A stretch of 64,000 bases of DNA from Allopontixanthobacter sediminis (GCF_009828115.1 NZ_WTYL01000003.1:258501-322500); one strand, 5' to 3'; counted from the first letter of the stretch, positions 29,421 to 38,777 are shown. A program made the numbers and translations. The notes: generated by a model from the sequence alone, not told the origin.

Positions 29421-29476
29421 TGTTCCGGCTTTGAGCCGACTTCATTTCCTGTGGGCTTGGCGCTAACCCGCTGCGT

Positions 29477-30610
29477 ATGGCTATCGATCATCTTCGCGAC
29501 CTGTCCAACCCGGCCGCCGCCAACCGGGTGGTAATCAAGGTTGGATCGGCGCTGCTCGTCGGGCCGGACGGCCAGCCTCGGCAAGAATGGCTGGCCGGAC
29601 TTATATCCGAAATTGCCGACATGCGGGCCGCTGGTCAGCAAGTGGTGGTGGTCAGTTCCGGTGCGATTGCACTGGGCGCGGCACGAATGGGTCTTGCCAA
29701 GGGAGGGCGCGGCAGTCTCGCTGACGCGCAGGCGGCGGCTTCGGTAGGCCAGATCGCCCTGGCTGGTTTGTGGTCGCGGCTGCTTGAACACCATGGCCTC
29801 GGGGCGGCGCAGATGCTCGTCACGCTGGGCGATCTTGAAGACCGGCGGCGCTATCTCAACGCATCCTCCACTCTGGCGCGCCTGCTCGCGGCGGGAATCG
29901 TCCCCGTGGTGAACGAGAACGACAGTGTGGCAACCGAAGAAATCCGCTTCGGGGATAACGACCGGCTGGCTGCCCGCGTGGCGCAGGCCGCCAGCGCCGA
30001 CGCAGTGTTGCTGCTGTCCGATGTGGACGGTCTTTACGACCGTAATCCTTCCGATCCCGCTGCGGTATTGCTGGACCGAGTGGACGGCGTGACCGACGAA
30101 ATCCGGGCCATGGCCGACAGCGGATCGGCATCCGGGCTTGGTTCGGGCGGGATGATTTCGAAATTGCAGGCCGCCGAAATTGCCGAGCGTGCGGGCATCG
30201 CGCTCGCCATCGTCAACGGAACGCGGGACAAGCCGGTTCGCACCGCGCTGGGTTCGGGCCGCGGCACCCTTTTCGTTCCCCAGCGGTGCGACGGAGGCCG
30301 CAAAGCCTGGCTTGGCGGCCGTATCGACCTGCGCGGGACGCTGGTGGTGGATAGCGGTTGCGGCGATGCGCTGGCGAGGGGCTCCAGCCTGCTCGCCGCC
30401 GGAATAACCGCCGTGCAAGGCGAATTTGCCCGCGGTGATGTGGTCAGTGTCGCAGGTGCCGGAGGACGCATCCTTGCGCAGGGTCTGAGCGAATATTCCG
30501 CCGACGAATGCCGCGCGATCATGGGCATCCGGGAAAACGGGCAGGCGGAAAAGCTCGGTTATGCACCGCGCCCGGCGGTCATCCACCGCGACCATATGGT
30601 GCTGCTGTGA
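29477..30610 (+). CDS. proB: Glutamate 5-kinase
   Basis: First committed step of proline synthesis: ATP-dependent phosphorylation of glutamate. 377 residues. The amino-acid-kinase domain has VVIKVGSALLV, VVVVSSGAIALG, VPVVNENDSVATEE and LLSDVDGLYDRNP, then GSGGMISKLQAAEIA. The C-terminal PUA domain (about 280-370) is recognisable from RGTLVVDSGCGDALARG and FARGDVVSVAG. It overlaps the following SDR gene by 4 bp. The pathway continues with ProC at 25.3 kb; feedback inhibition by proline is usual for the family. Confidence 0.95.
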   Translation: MAIDHLRDLSNPAAANRVVIKVGSALLVGPDGQPRQEWLAGLISEIADMRAAGQQVVVVSSGAIALGAARMGLAKGGRGSLADAQAAASVGQIALAGLWSRLLEHHGLGAAQMLVTLGDLEDRRRYLNASSTLARLLAAGIVPVVNENDSVATEEIRFGDNDRLAARVAQAASADAVLLLSDVDGLYDRNPSDPAAVLLDRVDGVTDEIRAMADSGSASGLGSGGMISKLQAAEIAERAGIALAIVNGTRDKPVRTALGSGRGTLFVPQRCDGGRKAWLGGRIDLRGTLVVDSGCGDALARGSSLLAAGITAVQGEFARGDVVSVAGAGGRILAQGLSEYSADECRAIMGIRENGQAEKLGYAPRPAVIHRDHMVLL

Positions 30611-31518
30611 AAGCGATTGCCGTGACCGGCGGCACAGGCTTTGTCGGGCAGACGGTTCTGGATGTGCTGGACGAGCGCGGAATGGCGGTGCGCGCCCTCG
30701 CACGGTCAGTGCCCTCTGACCGAGACGCTATCGAATGGGTGGCGGGCAGTCTCGGCGATGCCGCGGCGCTGGGGCGGCTGGTTGAGGGCGTGGACGCTGT
30801 GCTGCACATTGCCGGCCTCACCAACACGCCCGATCCGGCAGACTTCACCGTTGCTAACGTCAGCGGCACTGCTTCGCTGCTTGATGCAGCAAAGCGGGCG
30901 GGCGTGAAGCGTTTCGTTTTCGTATCGTCACTGTCCGCGCGCGAACCGGCCCTGTCTGCCTACGGCGAGTCCAAGGCACAGGCGGAGCAACTGGTATCCG
31001 GCAGCGGGCTCGACTGGACCATCGTGCGGCCGCCCGCGGTTTATGGCCCGCGTGACCGGGACATGTTCGAACTGTTCAAGAGCGCGCGCCTTGGTTTCGT
31101 GCCCTTGCCGCCCAGCGGGGCAACCTCCATGATCCACGTGGACGACCTTGCCCGATTGCTGATGGCCCTGCTGCCTTCCTCGCCCCGGGTTCACCGCAAG
31201 CTGTTCGAGCCGGATGACGGCCGCACGGGTGGCTGGTCGTATGGTGAGATGGCCGCTGCGATTGGCGAAGCCGTGGGGCGCCGGGTGTTCGCCCCCAACA
31301 TGCCGGCCCCGCTGCTGCGCGGGGCGGCAGGTCTCGACCGGATCTTGCGGGGCAACAGAGCGAAACTGACCGCAGACCGGGTGGGCTATATGTGCCATCC
31401 CAATTGGGTGGCACGGTCGGACAGGGCCGTTCCGACGGATATCTGGACCCCCTCAGTCGAGACGCGGGAAGGGCTCAGATCGACCGCGGAATGGTACCGG
31501 CAGCAGGGTTGGCTTTGA
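30607..31518 (+). CDS. NAD(P)-dependent extended/atypical SDR protein
   Basis: 303 residues. The N-terminal dinucleotide loop is VTGGTGFVGQTVLD. LHIAGLTNT and the active-site pair YGESK (Tyr-x3-Lys) are present, followed by VRPPAVYGPRDRD, as in NAD-dependent epimerases and NDUFA9-like proteins. The start is the GTG at 30607 that overlaps the proB stop (GTGA). Substrate is unknown; the family covers sugar epimerases, reductases and complex I assembly proteins. The coupling with proB is probably positional only. It ends 17 bp from the convergent cysH. Confidence 0.8.
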   Translation: MKAIAVTGGTGFVGQTVLDVLDERGMAVRALARSVPSDRDAIEWVAGSLGDAAALGRLVEGVDAVLHIAGLTNTPDPADFTVANVSGTASLLDAAKRAGVKRFVFVSSLSAREPALSAYGESKAQAEQLVSGSGLDWTIVRPPAVYGPRDRDMFELFKSARLGFVPLPPSGATSMIHVDDLARLLMALLPSSPRVHRKLFEPDDGRTGGWSYGEMAAAIGEAVGRRVFAPNMPAPLLRGAAGLDRILRGNRAKLTADRVGYMCHPNWVARSDRAVPTDIWTPSVETREGLRSTAEWYRQQGWL

Positions 31519-31534
31519 CCGAGACCCAATTCGC

Positions 31535-32338
31535 CTAGAACGCCGGTTCGTAGCCCGGCGGCAGATCATCTTCATCGGATGGCGTGTGAATTCCGCATTC
31601 GGTTTTTTCCCAACCCTTCCAACGGCCGGAGCGCGGGTCTTCGCCCGGCGCCACCTTGCTGGTGCACGGTGCGCAGCCGATCGAGGGATAACCGGCCTCG
31701 ACCAACGGGTGGCGTGGCAGTTGGTGTTCCTCGATATAGGCCTGGATATCGTCGCCGCTCCAGTCGATCAGCGGGTTGATCTTGAGCCGGCCTTGCGCAT
31801 CCGCTGTATCCACTTCGAACCGCGGCAGATTGGCGCGGGTGGAGGACTGGAATGCCTTACGCCCGGTAATCGTGGCGTCGAAGCCCGATAGCGCGCTGGC
31901 AAGCGGCAGGACCTTGCGTATTTCGCAGCAACCGTCGGGATCGTAGGACCAGCGGAGTCCGGTCTCGTCCTTCGCGACCAATGTGGCGGGGTCAGGCGTT
32001 AGATTGCGCAGGCCCGTCAGACCAAGTCGTTCGACCAGCAGGTCGCGATAGGCGAGCGTTTCGGGGAAGTGCTTTCCGGTTTCCAGGAACAAGACCGGCA
32101 ACGACGGATCGATCTGTGAAATAAGATGTAGCAAAACAGCGCTTTCCGCACCACAGCTGGACACTGTCGCAAGTTCGCCGACCAGCCCGTCCTCGATCAC
32201 GCTGCGCATCATCTCTTGCGTATCCCGGCCGCGGAACATGCGGTTGAGGCGAATGGCATCGGCCTCGCTGAAGCGCGGGGAAACGTCGATGCGGTCGCGG
32301 ATGCGGGCCGTTACGCGGCTTGGGTCGGCTTCAGCCAT
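31535..32338 (-). CDS. cysH: Assimilatory phosphoadenylyl/adenylyl-sulfate reductase
   Basis: Reduces activated sulfate to sulfite. 267 residues. The PP-loop-like start is SSCGAESAVLLHL, then ETGKHFPET. Cys137-Cys138 and the CAPC pair at 222-225 form the four-cysteine set that binds a 4Fe-4S cluster, which marks the APS-reductase-like type rather than the E. coli PAPS form. The catalytic cysteine is Cys248 in the ECGIH motif. The start ATG 32338 overlaps the DUF934 gene by 8 bp. It is the last gene of the operon that runs from cobA. Confidence 0.94.
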   Translation of the reverse strand: MAEADPSRVTARIRDRIDVSPRFSEADAIRLNRMFRGRDTQEMMRSVIEDGLVGELATVSSCGAESAVLLHLISQIDPSLPVLFLETGKHFPETLAYRDLLVERLGLTGLRNLTPDPATLVAKDETGLRWSYDPDGCCEIRKVLPLASALSGFDATITGRKAFQSSTRANLPRFEVDTADAQGRLKINPLIDWSGDDIQAYIEEHQLPRHPLVEAGYPSIGCAPCTSKVAPGEDPRSGRWKGWEKTECGIHTPSDEDDLPPGYEPAF

Positions 32339-32768
32339 GGCGAAGGTTCCAGATCGGCACGCGTCCATCGGCGGTGGGCTGGTAAACATCCGGCCAGCGG
32401 GAAAGGGCGTTCTCGACATCGCCCCGATCGAGCAATTCGTCGGGCTGGAAGGCGTCGAAACCGCAGCGCTTCATATAGGCAATCTGGTCAACCAACACGT
32501 CGCCGACGGCGCGCAGTTCGCCCGTGTAACCCGCCTCGCGCAGGATCCGTGCGGCAGAATAGCCGCGTCCGTCGCCGAACGACGGGAAGTTCACTTCGAC
32601 CAGGCGTAGCCGGTCGAGGAACGGCAGCAACAGGCGCACGTCCTCGCCCGGTTCGATCCGGACCGCCAGGGCGTTGGTCTGTTCGGCGAAGGCTTCGACG
32701 GTCACCGCCGGATCGGAAACCGGTGCATCCGTGCGGAAGCGAAGTCCATTCTGGGCCGGATCAACCAT
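32331..32768 (-). CDS. DUF934 family protein
   Basis: 145 residues. The family is recognised from FNFPSFGDGRGYS-like text, here VEVNFPSFGDGRGYSAARIL, and from GDVLVDQIAYMKRCGFDAF. DUF934 genes are found with sulfite reductase and cysH in many proteobacteria and are thought to take part in sulfite reduction, for example as an electron-transfer or assembly partner; the biochemical role is not established. The start ATG 32768 lies inside the end of the sulfite reductase gene (8-bp overlap). The end overlaps cysH by 8 bp, so the three genes are tightly coupled. Confidence 0.88.
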   Translation of the reverse strand: MVDPAQNGLRFRTDAPVSDPAVTVEAFAEQTNALAVRIEPGEDVRLLLPFLDRLRLVEVNFPSFGDGRGYSAARILREAGYTGELRAVGDVLVDQIAYMKRCGFDAFQPDELLDRGDVENALSRWPDVYQPTADGRVPIWNLRHG

Positions 32769-34395
32769 ACAGCGCTTCCTTGAAGGGTTCCATGCCGATA
32801 CGGCGGTAAGTGTCCAGAAAACGCTCGCCATCCTGGCGCTGGGCCAGATAGACATCGACGGAGGTTTCGACGGCATCGACAATGCCGGCCTCGTCGAAAC
32901 CGCGGCCCGTAATCTTGCCCAGCGAAGTGTCCTCCGCCTCGCTTCCGCCGAGCGACAATTGGTAGTTTTCGACGCCCTTCTTGTCGACGCCGAGGATGCC
33001 GATATGGCCCGCATGGTGATGACCGCAAGCGTTGATGCAGCCAGAGATCTTCAGCTTCAGTTCGCCCAGGATTTCGCCCTTGCCGTTCGCGTGGAAACGC
33101 TGCGAGATCTGCTGCGCGATCGGGATCGAACGGGCGTTGGCGAGACTGCAGTAATCAAGGCCGGGGCAGGCGATGATATCGCCAACCTGGTCGAGATTGG
33201 GCGTCCCCAGACCGGCAGCGTCCAGTTTCTGCCACAGCGCGAAGAGGTCGGCTTTTCGAACGTGGGGCAACACGATGTTCTGGGTATGCGTGACCCGGCA
33301 TTCATCGAAGCTGTACTGCTCGGCGAGCTCGGCCATGAGCCGCATCTGGTCGGCTGTGGCATCGCCGGGAATGCCGCCAACCGGCTTCAGGCTGATGACC
33401 GCGCTGACATAGCCCGGCGTCTTGTGGGGATGCGTGTTCCGGTCGCTCCAAACCGCGAAATCCGGGTCTGTCCGGTCAAGTTCATCCGAAGCGTCGGCGT
33501 CGAACGCGGGTTCATCGAAATAGGTACGAATGCGCTCCAGTTCGGCAAAGGGCGGTTCGATACTCTGGGCTATGAGCAACGCGAATTCTTCCTCGACCTG
33601 GCGCGTGTATTCTTCCGCCCCCAGTTCATGCACCAGGATCTTGACCCGCGCCTTGTACTTGTTGTCGCGACGGCCGTATCGGTTGTAGACCCGCAGACAG
33701 GCCTCGGAGTAGGTGATCAGCTGGTCCAGCGGGACGAAGCCGTTGATCAGCGGGGCGATCATCGGGGTGCGGCCCATCCCGCCGCCGACATAGAACGCCG
33801 CGCCCAGTTCGCCGGCATCGTTGCGCACGATATTGATACCGATATCGTGCAGCCGCATGGCCGCGCGGTCGGTCTCGCTAGCAATTACCGCGATCTTGAA
33901 CTTGCGCGGCAAATAGCTGAATTCCGGGTGGAAGCTGGACCATTGGCGAAGCAGTTCGGCGTAAGGCCGGGGGTCGATGATTTCATCCGCCGCCGCGCCC
34001 GCAAAATGATCCGAACTGATGTTGCGGATGCAATTGCCGCTGGTCTGGATCGCGTGCATTTCCACCTTGGCGAGATCGGCCAGGATGTCGGGCGCATCCT
34101 CAAGCTTGATCCAGTTGTACTGGATATTCTGGCGGGTGGTGAAATGGCCGTATTTGCGGTCGAACTTGTCGGCAATGTTGCCCAGCGCACGCATCTGCGC
34201 CCCGCTGAGCGTGCCGTAGGGGATCGCGACGCGCAGCATGTAGGCGTGCAGTTGGAGATACAAGCCGTTCATGAGCCGGAGCGGCTTGAACTGGTCTTCG
34301 GTCAGCTTGCCTTCGAGCCGCCGCTGGCACTGGTCGCGAAATTCCGCCACCCGCGCGTCGACCATCGCCTGGTCGTAATGGTCGTATTGATACAT
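32761..34395 (-). CDS. cysI: Nitrite/sulfite reductase hemoprotein (CysI-like)
   Basis: Six-electron reduction of sulfite to sulfide. 544 residues with the two repeated ferredoxin-like halves of the family. The siroheme/4Fe-4S ligands are Cys410, Cys416, Cys453 and Cys457 (CPGLDYC and CINAC followed by GHHHAGHIG). Near the N-terminus KYGHFTTRQNIQ is a siroheme-contact region. Lack of an adjacent cysJ flavoprotein suggests a ferredoxin or another donor. Position between DUF2849 and DUF934 and with cysH argues for sulfite rather than nitrite. The ATG shares one base with the DUF2849 stop. Confidence 0.92.
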   Translation of the reverse strand: MYQYDHYDQAMVDARVAEFRDQCQRRLEGKLTEDQFKPLRLMNGLYLQLHAYMLRVAIPYGTLSGAQMRALGNIADKFDRKYGHFTTRQNIQYNWIKLEDAPDILADLAKVEMHAIQTSGNCIRNISSDHFAGAAADEIIDPRPYAELLRQWSSFHPEFSYLPRKFKIAVIASETDRAAMRLHDIGINIVRNDAGELGAAFYVGGGMGRTPMIAPLINGFVPLDQLITYSEACLRVYNRYGRRDNKYKARVKILVHELGAEEYTRQVEEEFALLIAQSIEPPFAELERIRTYFDEPAFDADASDELDRTDPDFAVWSDRNTHPHKTPGYVSAVISLKPVGGIPGDATADQMRLMAELAEQYSFDECRVTHTQNIVLPHVRKADLFALWQKLDAAGLGTPNLDQVGDIIACPGLDYCSLANARSIPIAQQISQRFHANGKGEILGELKLKISGCINACGHHHAGHIGILGVDKKGVENYQLSLGGSEAEDTSLGKITGRGFDEAGIVDAVETSVDVYLAQRQDGERFLDTYRRIGMEPFKEALYG

Positions 34396-34691
34396 CAGAT
34401 TACCTCACGGACCGCATCGGGGTCTTCGGGTTTGAGGGTAAGGTCAGGGCGAACCGTCGGGCCGAGGCCGCGAATACGGTCCTTGATATGGGCTGGACGG
34501 ACACCGCTGGCGGTCAGTTCCGCTTCGATTGCATAGGCCGCGTTGACACGGCGAGCCGCTTCTTCGCGGGCAAGAATGGCGTCAGCGTCGTCCCCGACAT
34601 CCGCCGCATCCGCGACATGGAGCGACCAGCCGGTGCCGTCCCACCAGGTTACCGCACCGGTCTTGAGGTCGTTTCCGGTCAGAATTTTCAT
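34395..34691 (-). CDS. DUF2849 domain-containing protein
   Basis: 98 residues, soluble. It begins MKILTGNDLKTGAVTWWDG, the hallmark of DUF2849, followed by a helical region rich in Ala/Asp. The family occurs almost always just before the sulfite reductase gene in alphaproteobacteria, as here. It overlaps cobA by 4 bp and its stop shares a base with the cysI start. A small accessory role in sulfite reduction is inferred from context only. Confidence 0.85.
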   Translation of the reverse strand: MKILTGNDLKTGAVTWWDGTGWSLHVADAADVGDDADAILAREEAARRVNAAYAIEAELTASGVRPAHIKDRIRGLGPTVRPDLTLKPEDPDAVREVI

Positions 34692-35446
34692 GCCGTAGCT
34701 TCCTGCGCGATGTGGGCCAGTTGGGTGTTGGTGCGGGCGGTTACTTCGCCGATGACGATGAGTGCCGGGCTGATCACCCTGGCTTCCGTCACCAGGTCGG
34801 GCAGCCCCGCCAGAACGCCGCGCAGCACCCGCATCTCAGGACGCGCGGCGTTTTCGATGATCGCCAGAGGCATATCCGGAGCAAGCCCGTCCGCCATCAG
34901 CTTCTCGGCGATTTGCGGTGCGGTTTTTACACCCATATAGATCACCAGCGTGCGGCCCTTACCGGCCAAGCCTGCCCAATCCTGTTCCGACAGCCCCTTG
35001 CACTGGCCTGCCACGAAGCTGACAATGCTCGCCGCGTCGCGGTGGGTAAGGGCGATCTGGGCTGCTGCTGCTGCGCCATTGGCGGCGCTGATCCCCGGCA
35101 CCACGACCACCGGAACACCGGCTGCGCGGCAATCCTCTGCCTCTTCGCCGCCGCGCCCGAAAATGAACGGATCGCCGCCTTTGAGGCGAACGACATCGTT
35201 ACCGGCGAGCGCTTCGCGGACGAGCAGGGCGTTAATCTGGTCTTGCGGAACGGTGTGTCTGGAACGCTGCTTGGCCACCGAAACCAGCACTGCGTCATCG
35301 CGCGCCATGGCGAGGATTGCGGGGTCGACCAATCCATCATGCACGATCAACCGCGCAGATTGCAGCAGCCTCGCCGCGCGTAGCGTCAGCAGGTCGGGAT
35401 CACCCGGCCCCGCGCCGACGAGATAGACAGTTCCAACTTTTTCCAT
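34688..35446 (-). CDS. cobA: Uroporphyrinogen-III C-methyltransferase
   Basis: SAM-dependent dimethylation of uroporphyrinogen III to precorrin-2, feeding siroheme for the sulfite reductase. 252 residues, complete. The glycine-rich start is LVGAGPGDPDLLTLRA. VRLKGGDPFIFGRGGEE and GISAANGAAAAAQIALTHR follow, with YMGVKTAPQI at the NAD/SAM side. It is the first gene of the minus-strand sulfite operon and overlaps DUF2849 by 4 bp. The oxidation and ferrochelation steps are supplied by the separate gene at 54.8 kb. Confidence 0.94.
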   Translation of the reverse strand: MEKVGTVYLVGAGPGDPDLLTLRAARLLQSARLIVHDGLVDPAILAMARDDAVLVSVAKQRSRHTVPQDQINALLVREALAGNDVVRLKGGDPFIFGRGGEEAEDCRAAGVPVVVVPGISAANGAAAAAQIALTHRDAASIVSFVAGQCKGLSEQDWAGLAGKGRTLVIYMGVKTAPQIAEKLMADGLAPDMPLAIIENAARPEMRVLRGVLAGLPDLVTEARVISPALIVIGEVTARTNTQLAHIAQEATA

Positions 35447-35542
35447 GCTGGGAAGATGGCTGCGGATCGCGCGAGCCGCCAGCGAGAATGGATTTCCGAC
35501 CGGCTAGAAAACGTATCAGGGGCGGCCGGACCTCATCTTGAT

Positions 35543-36637
35543 CTAAGCCTTCCGGTCTTCGAGCCGCTGTCCGATTGCGGCGATAAGCTGTTCGAATTGT
35601 TCGTTGTTGCGCAGGTTGATATCCCGCTGCGGGAAGGGGATTTCGATGCCCTGTTCCTGGAACAGGTCCCACAGCTTCTTGAGAACTTCCGACTTCACAT
35701 TGCCGATCCCGGCTTCCGGATCAGTAATCCAGCAATGGATGATGAAGTTCACCGAACTGTCGCCGTACAGGTCGAGCCACACTGTCGGAGGCGGACTTTT
35801 CAGTACCCGTTCGCAACTTGCAGCAGCCTCCAGCATCAGTTTTTCGGCCTGCTTGATGTCGCAATTATAGGACACCCCGACGGGGATCTGCATCCGCACC
35901 TGTTTGGAGGAGTAGGACCAGTTTTCCACCTGGTTGATCATCAGGTTTTCGTTCGGAATCAGATATTCCTTCTGATCGCGGGTCGTGATGGACACGGCAC
36001 GAATACCGATTTTGCGGATCTGCCCGAAGGTCGCGAGGCCGCCCTGATCGGCAACCGCGATGACATCGCCCGGTTTGATCGAACGGTCCATCAGCAGGAT
36101 GATTCCGGCGATCAGGTTGCCGAAGGTTTTCTGCAAGCCAAAACCGACAGCAAGGCCGAAGGCGCCAGAAAACACCGCGAGCGCCGTAAGGTCGATGCCG
36201 AGAAGGTCGATCCCCACCAATACGGCCATCACCCAGACGCCGACACTGATCAGCTTTTCCGCGAGCAAACGCTGGGTCACATCAAGCTTGGTTATCCGTT
36301 TCAGCGTACTGTGAAGCAGCTTGCTGAGAAAAAATGCCGCGGTGACGACGCCGACAATAACCAGGATCACCACGAAGGCGTCCCACACGGACACCCGCAT
36401 TTCGCCGACGCTGAGTGCCATGCTGTCGAGGGTGTTGGCCATATCGCCGACGAAATTGCTCCGGTCGGTTACCGCGTCCTTGATTTCTTCCGCCGCCGAG
36501 ATTGACTCTGTCGGAGTAGCGACCGGTACCGGGTCCACGGTGGGCGTCAAACTTGGCGTCGGGCTCGGCGTCAGCGCTGCGCCGGGCGCAGCTTCTGCGG
36601 GAAGTTCAGCGGACACCGTTTCAGCCGTTACAGTCAT
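35543..36637 (-). CDS. Small-conductance mechanosensitive channel (MscS family)
   Basis: Osmotic safety-valve channel of the inner membrane. 364 residues. A Pro/Thr-rich N-terminal tail of about 60 residues precedes the three MscS-type membrane segments. The pore-lining helix reads AVFSGAFGLAVGFGLQKTFGN, cut here to the conserved LAVGFGLQ, and GDVIAVADQGG begins the beta domain. The C-terminus has IEIPFPQRDINLR, a strong MscS hallmark. The start overlaps the upstream metC-like gene by 4 bp, making it the end of a short operon. The 96-bp gap before cobA contains nothing I recognise. Confidence 0.93.
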   Translation of the reverse strand: MTVTAETVSAELPAEAAPGAALTPSPTPSLTPTVDPVPVATPTESISAAEEIKDAVTDRSNFVGDMANTLDSMALSVGEMRVSVWDAFVVILVIVGVVTAAFFLSKLLHSTLKRITKLDVTQRLLAEKLISVGVWVMAVLVGIDLLGIDLTALAVFSGAFGLAVGFGLQKTFGNLIAGIILLMDRSIKPGDVIAVADQGGLATFGQIRKIGIRAVSITTRDQKEYLIPNENLMINQVENWSYSSKQVRMQIPVGVSYNCDIKQAEKLMLEAAASCERVLKSPPPTVWLDLYGDSSVNFIIHCWITDPEAGIGNVKSEVLKKLWDLFQEQGIEIPFPQRDINLRNNEQFEQLIAAIGQRLEDRKA

Positions 36638-37854
36638 TTCTGCTCCATCGCGGCAAAGCCCTGTTCAAGGTCGGCTATGAGATCGGCCGCGTCCTCCAGC
36701 CCGATGGACAAGCGAATTCCGTATTGGTCGCCGCTGTCCCAATGTTCGGGCGGCCAAGCGCTGCCGGTCCGAATGCTCGCAGGATCGATCGGAATCGCAA
36801 GGCTCTCGAACCCGCCCCAACTGTAGCCGATGCCGAACAGGTCAAGCGCATCGATCAGCCGGGCCCGAGCCGTGTCGCTGTGCCCCTTCAGGACAAAGCT
36901 GAACAGCCCGCAGCCGCCGGAAAAGTCGCGTCGCCATAAATCATATCCGGGCGCTCCGGGCAGGAATGGGCAGAGAACATGGGCGACCTCGCTTCGGCTC
37001 TCCAGCCAACGCACCACTTCCAACGCGGTGGCGGTCGAACGTTCCAGACGCAACCCCATGGTCCGCAGCCCGCGCAGAGCCAGCGCCGCGTCATCGGGGG
37101 AAACAACCTGGCCCAGCGACTGCGCCGTCTGGCGCAATTTACGATACAGCGGCCCTTTGGCCGCGGCGCTGCCCATCATCAGGTCGGAATGCCCGCCGAC
37201 ATGCTTGGTGAGGGACATGATCGCGATGTCGCAGCCATGCTCCAGCGCGGGGAAGCCGAGCGGAGTGGCCCAGGTGTTGTCGATCAGGCTGACCGCGCCT
37301 TTGCTGCGAGCGATGTCGGTCAAGGCCGGGACATCCTGCACTTCCATCGTCAAGCTGCCGGGACTTTCCAGCAGCACTGCCCGGGTCCGTTCACAGAAAT
37401 GGTCCGCAAAACCGGCGACATCCAGCGGATCGAAGAAGCGCGCCTCGACGCCAAGCTGCCCGAGCAGGCCGGTCGCCATCGCGCGGCTGGGTTCGTAGGC
37501 GTTGTCGGTTACCAGCAGGACATCACCCGGCCTCAGCACGGCCATCAGCGCCCCTGCAATCGCGGCCACGCCGCTGGGATAGAGCACGGTACCCGCAGCG
37601 CTCGGTTCGATCCCGGTGAGTGCATCGCACAGCGCCCACTGGGTGGGCGATCCGCGGCGACCATAGAAAAAGTCGCCGTCCTGATTACGCTTCGTCCGGT
37701 CCTTCAGCGAAGCGACATCCGGATAAAGGTGGGTGCTGCCGCGCCAAACTGGCGGATTGACCACGGCGCCGGTCCATTCGGGCTTTCGCCCGGCGGAGGC
37801 GAGCCTGGTCCCGTTACCATGGGCCGGTTTGCCCTCGAATTCCTTGCCGCTCAT
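36634..37854 (-). CDS. metC: Cystathionine beta-lyase-like PLP enzyme
   Basis: Cys/Met metabolism PLP enzyme, 406 residues, predicted to cleave cystathionine to homocysteine, pyruvate and ammonia. The PLP lysine lies in SLTKHVGGHSDLMMG. YPSGVAAIAGALMA and LIDNTWATPLGF are family segments; FYGRRGSPTQWAL is near the N-terminus. C-terminal SWGGFESLAIP is typical of MetC. The start ATG at 37854 overlaps the sseA gene by 4 bp. Gamma-lyase or gamma-synthase activity is possible, but the MetC-like features favour beta-lyase. Confidence 0.88.
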   Translation of the reverse strand: MSGKEFEGKPAHGNGTRLASAGRKPEWTGAVVNPPVWRGSTHLYPDVASLKDRTKRNQDGDFFYGRRGSPTQWALCDALTGIEPSAAGTVLYPSGVAAIAGALMAVLRPGDVLLVTDNAYEPSRAMATGLLGQLGVEARFFDPLDVAGFADHFCERTRAVLLESPGSLTMEVQDVPALTDIARSKGAVSLIDNTWATPLGFPALEHGCDIAIMSLTKHVGGHSDLMMGSAAAKGPLYRKLRQTAQSLGQVVSPDDAALALRGLRTMGLRLERSTATALEVVRWLESRSEVAHVLCPFLPGAPGYDLWRRDFSGGCGLFSFVLKGHSDTARARLIDALDLFGIGYSWGGFESLAIPIDPASIRTGSAWPPEHWDSGDQYGIRLSIGLEDAADLIADLEQGFAAMEQK

Positions 37855-38723
37855 GATCCGCTTGGTGCCCCGATTTCCTTTGGCGTAGCGGGGTCGGCGC
37901 CCCATTCGCTCCAGCTGCCGTCGTACAACGCGATATTCTCTTTCCCGAGCAATTTCAGCGCAAACAGCAGCACCGATGCCGTCATTCCGCTGCCGCAGGT
38001 GCCGGTCACCGGTGCAGACAGGTCGACACCGGCCTTCTCGAACGCAGCCCGCAAGCTGTCGCCACGTTTGAAGGTGCCGTCTTCGTTCAGGACATTGGGA
38101 AACGGGAGGTTGAGCGCGCCGGGGATATGGCCGCCCGGCAGATCGTGAACCTGATCGCCGATTTCTCCAGTGAAGCGCTGCGCGTCGCGGGCGTCGAGCA
38201 CCTGTTCCGATCGGTTGTCGATGTTGGCAAGCATATCCGCCTTGCTCCGCACCCACTCGCGGTCATCCGCCGTGGCCGTAAAGTCCGTCGCGGTGATGCT
38301 TGGCTGGCCGCTTTCGACCGGCCGTCCTTCCGCTTTCCATTTTGCAAGACCGCCATCGAGCACGGCGACGTTTTGAAGACCGAACATCCTGCAGATGAAC
38401 CACGCGCGGGCGCTGCTGCGCAATTTGCTGTCATCATACAGGACGATCCGGCTGTCCGACGTCACCCCGAGGTTGCGCATCCGCTGCTCGAACTGGTCAG
38501 CGCGGGGAAGGGCGGCGGGCACGGGCGAGACCTTGTCGATAAGATCCGGCAGGTCGAGGAAACGGGCACCCGAGATATGGCTGGCGGCGAATTCCGCTGC
38601 CGGATTGCGGCCAGCGTCGGGCAAATGGGCCGACGCGTCGAGAATGATCAATCTATCCTCGCCAAGCGTTTCGGCAAGTTGTTCCGTGCTTACGAGTATC
38701 CCGGTATTCGCTGGATGGTTCAT
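37851..38723 (-). CDS. sseA: 3-mercaptopyruvate sulfurtransferase
   Basis: Two-domain rhodanese transferring sulfur from 3-mercaptopyruvate to thiols or cyanide. 290 residues. The inactive N-terminal rhodanese domain (about 1-145) includes RIVLYDDSKLRSSARAWF. The active C-terminal domain has the catalytic loop GTCGSGMTAS; CGS(G/A)VT-type loops indicate mercaptopyruvate rather than thiosulfate as donor. It overlaps the metC-like gene by 4 bp; 54 bp upstream lies the proline-rich membrane protein on the same strand. Sulfur amino-acid functions are therefore grouped in this operon. Confidence 0.92.
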   Translation of the reverse strand: MNHPANTGILVSTEQLAETLGEDRLIILDASAHLPDAGRNPAAEFAASHISGARFLDLPDLIDKVSPVPAALPRADQFEQRMRNLGVTSDSRIVLYDDSKLRSSARAWFICRMFGLQNVAVLDGGLAKWKAEGRPVESGQPSITATDFTATADDREWVRSKADMLANIDNRSEQVLDARDAQRFTGEIGDQVHDLPGGHIPGALNLPFPNVLNEDGTFKRGDSLRAAFEKAGVDLSAPVTGTCGSGMTASVLLFALKLLGKENIALYDGSWSEWGADPATPKEIGAPSGS

Positions 38724-38777
38724 CGGCCCGGAGTAGCGGGCATAGCGCGGTCAGTCGAGGGGGCTGCTGCTGAGCAT

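Noticed and set aside
32674-34536. 620-codon open frame antisense to the sulfite reductase
   Set aside because: A shadow of codon bias; the minus-strand reductase has all cysteine ligands and overlapping neighbours.
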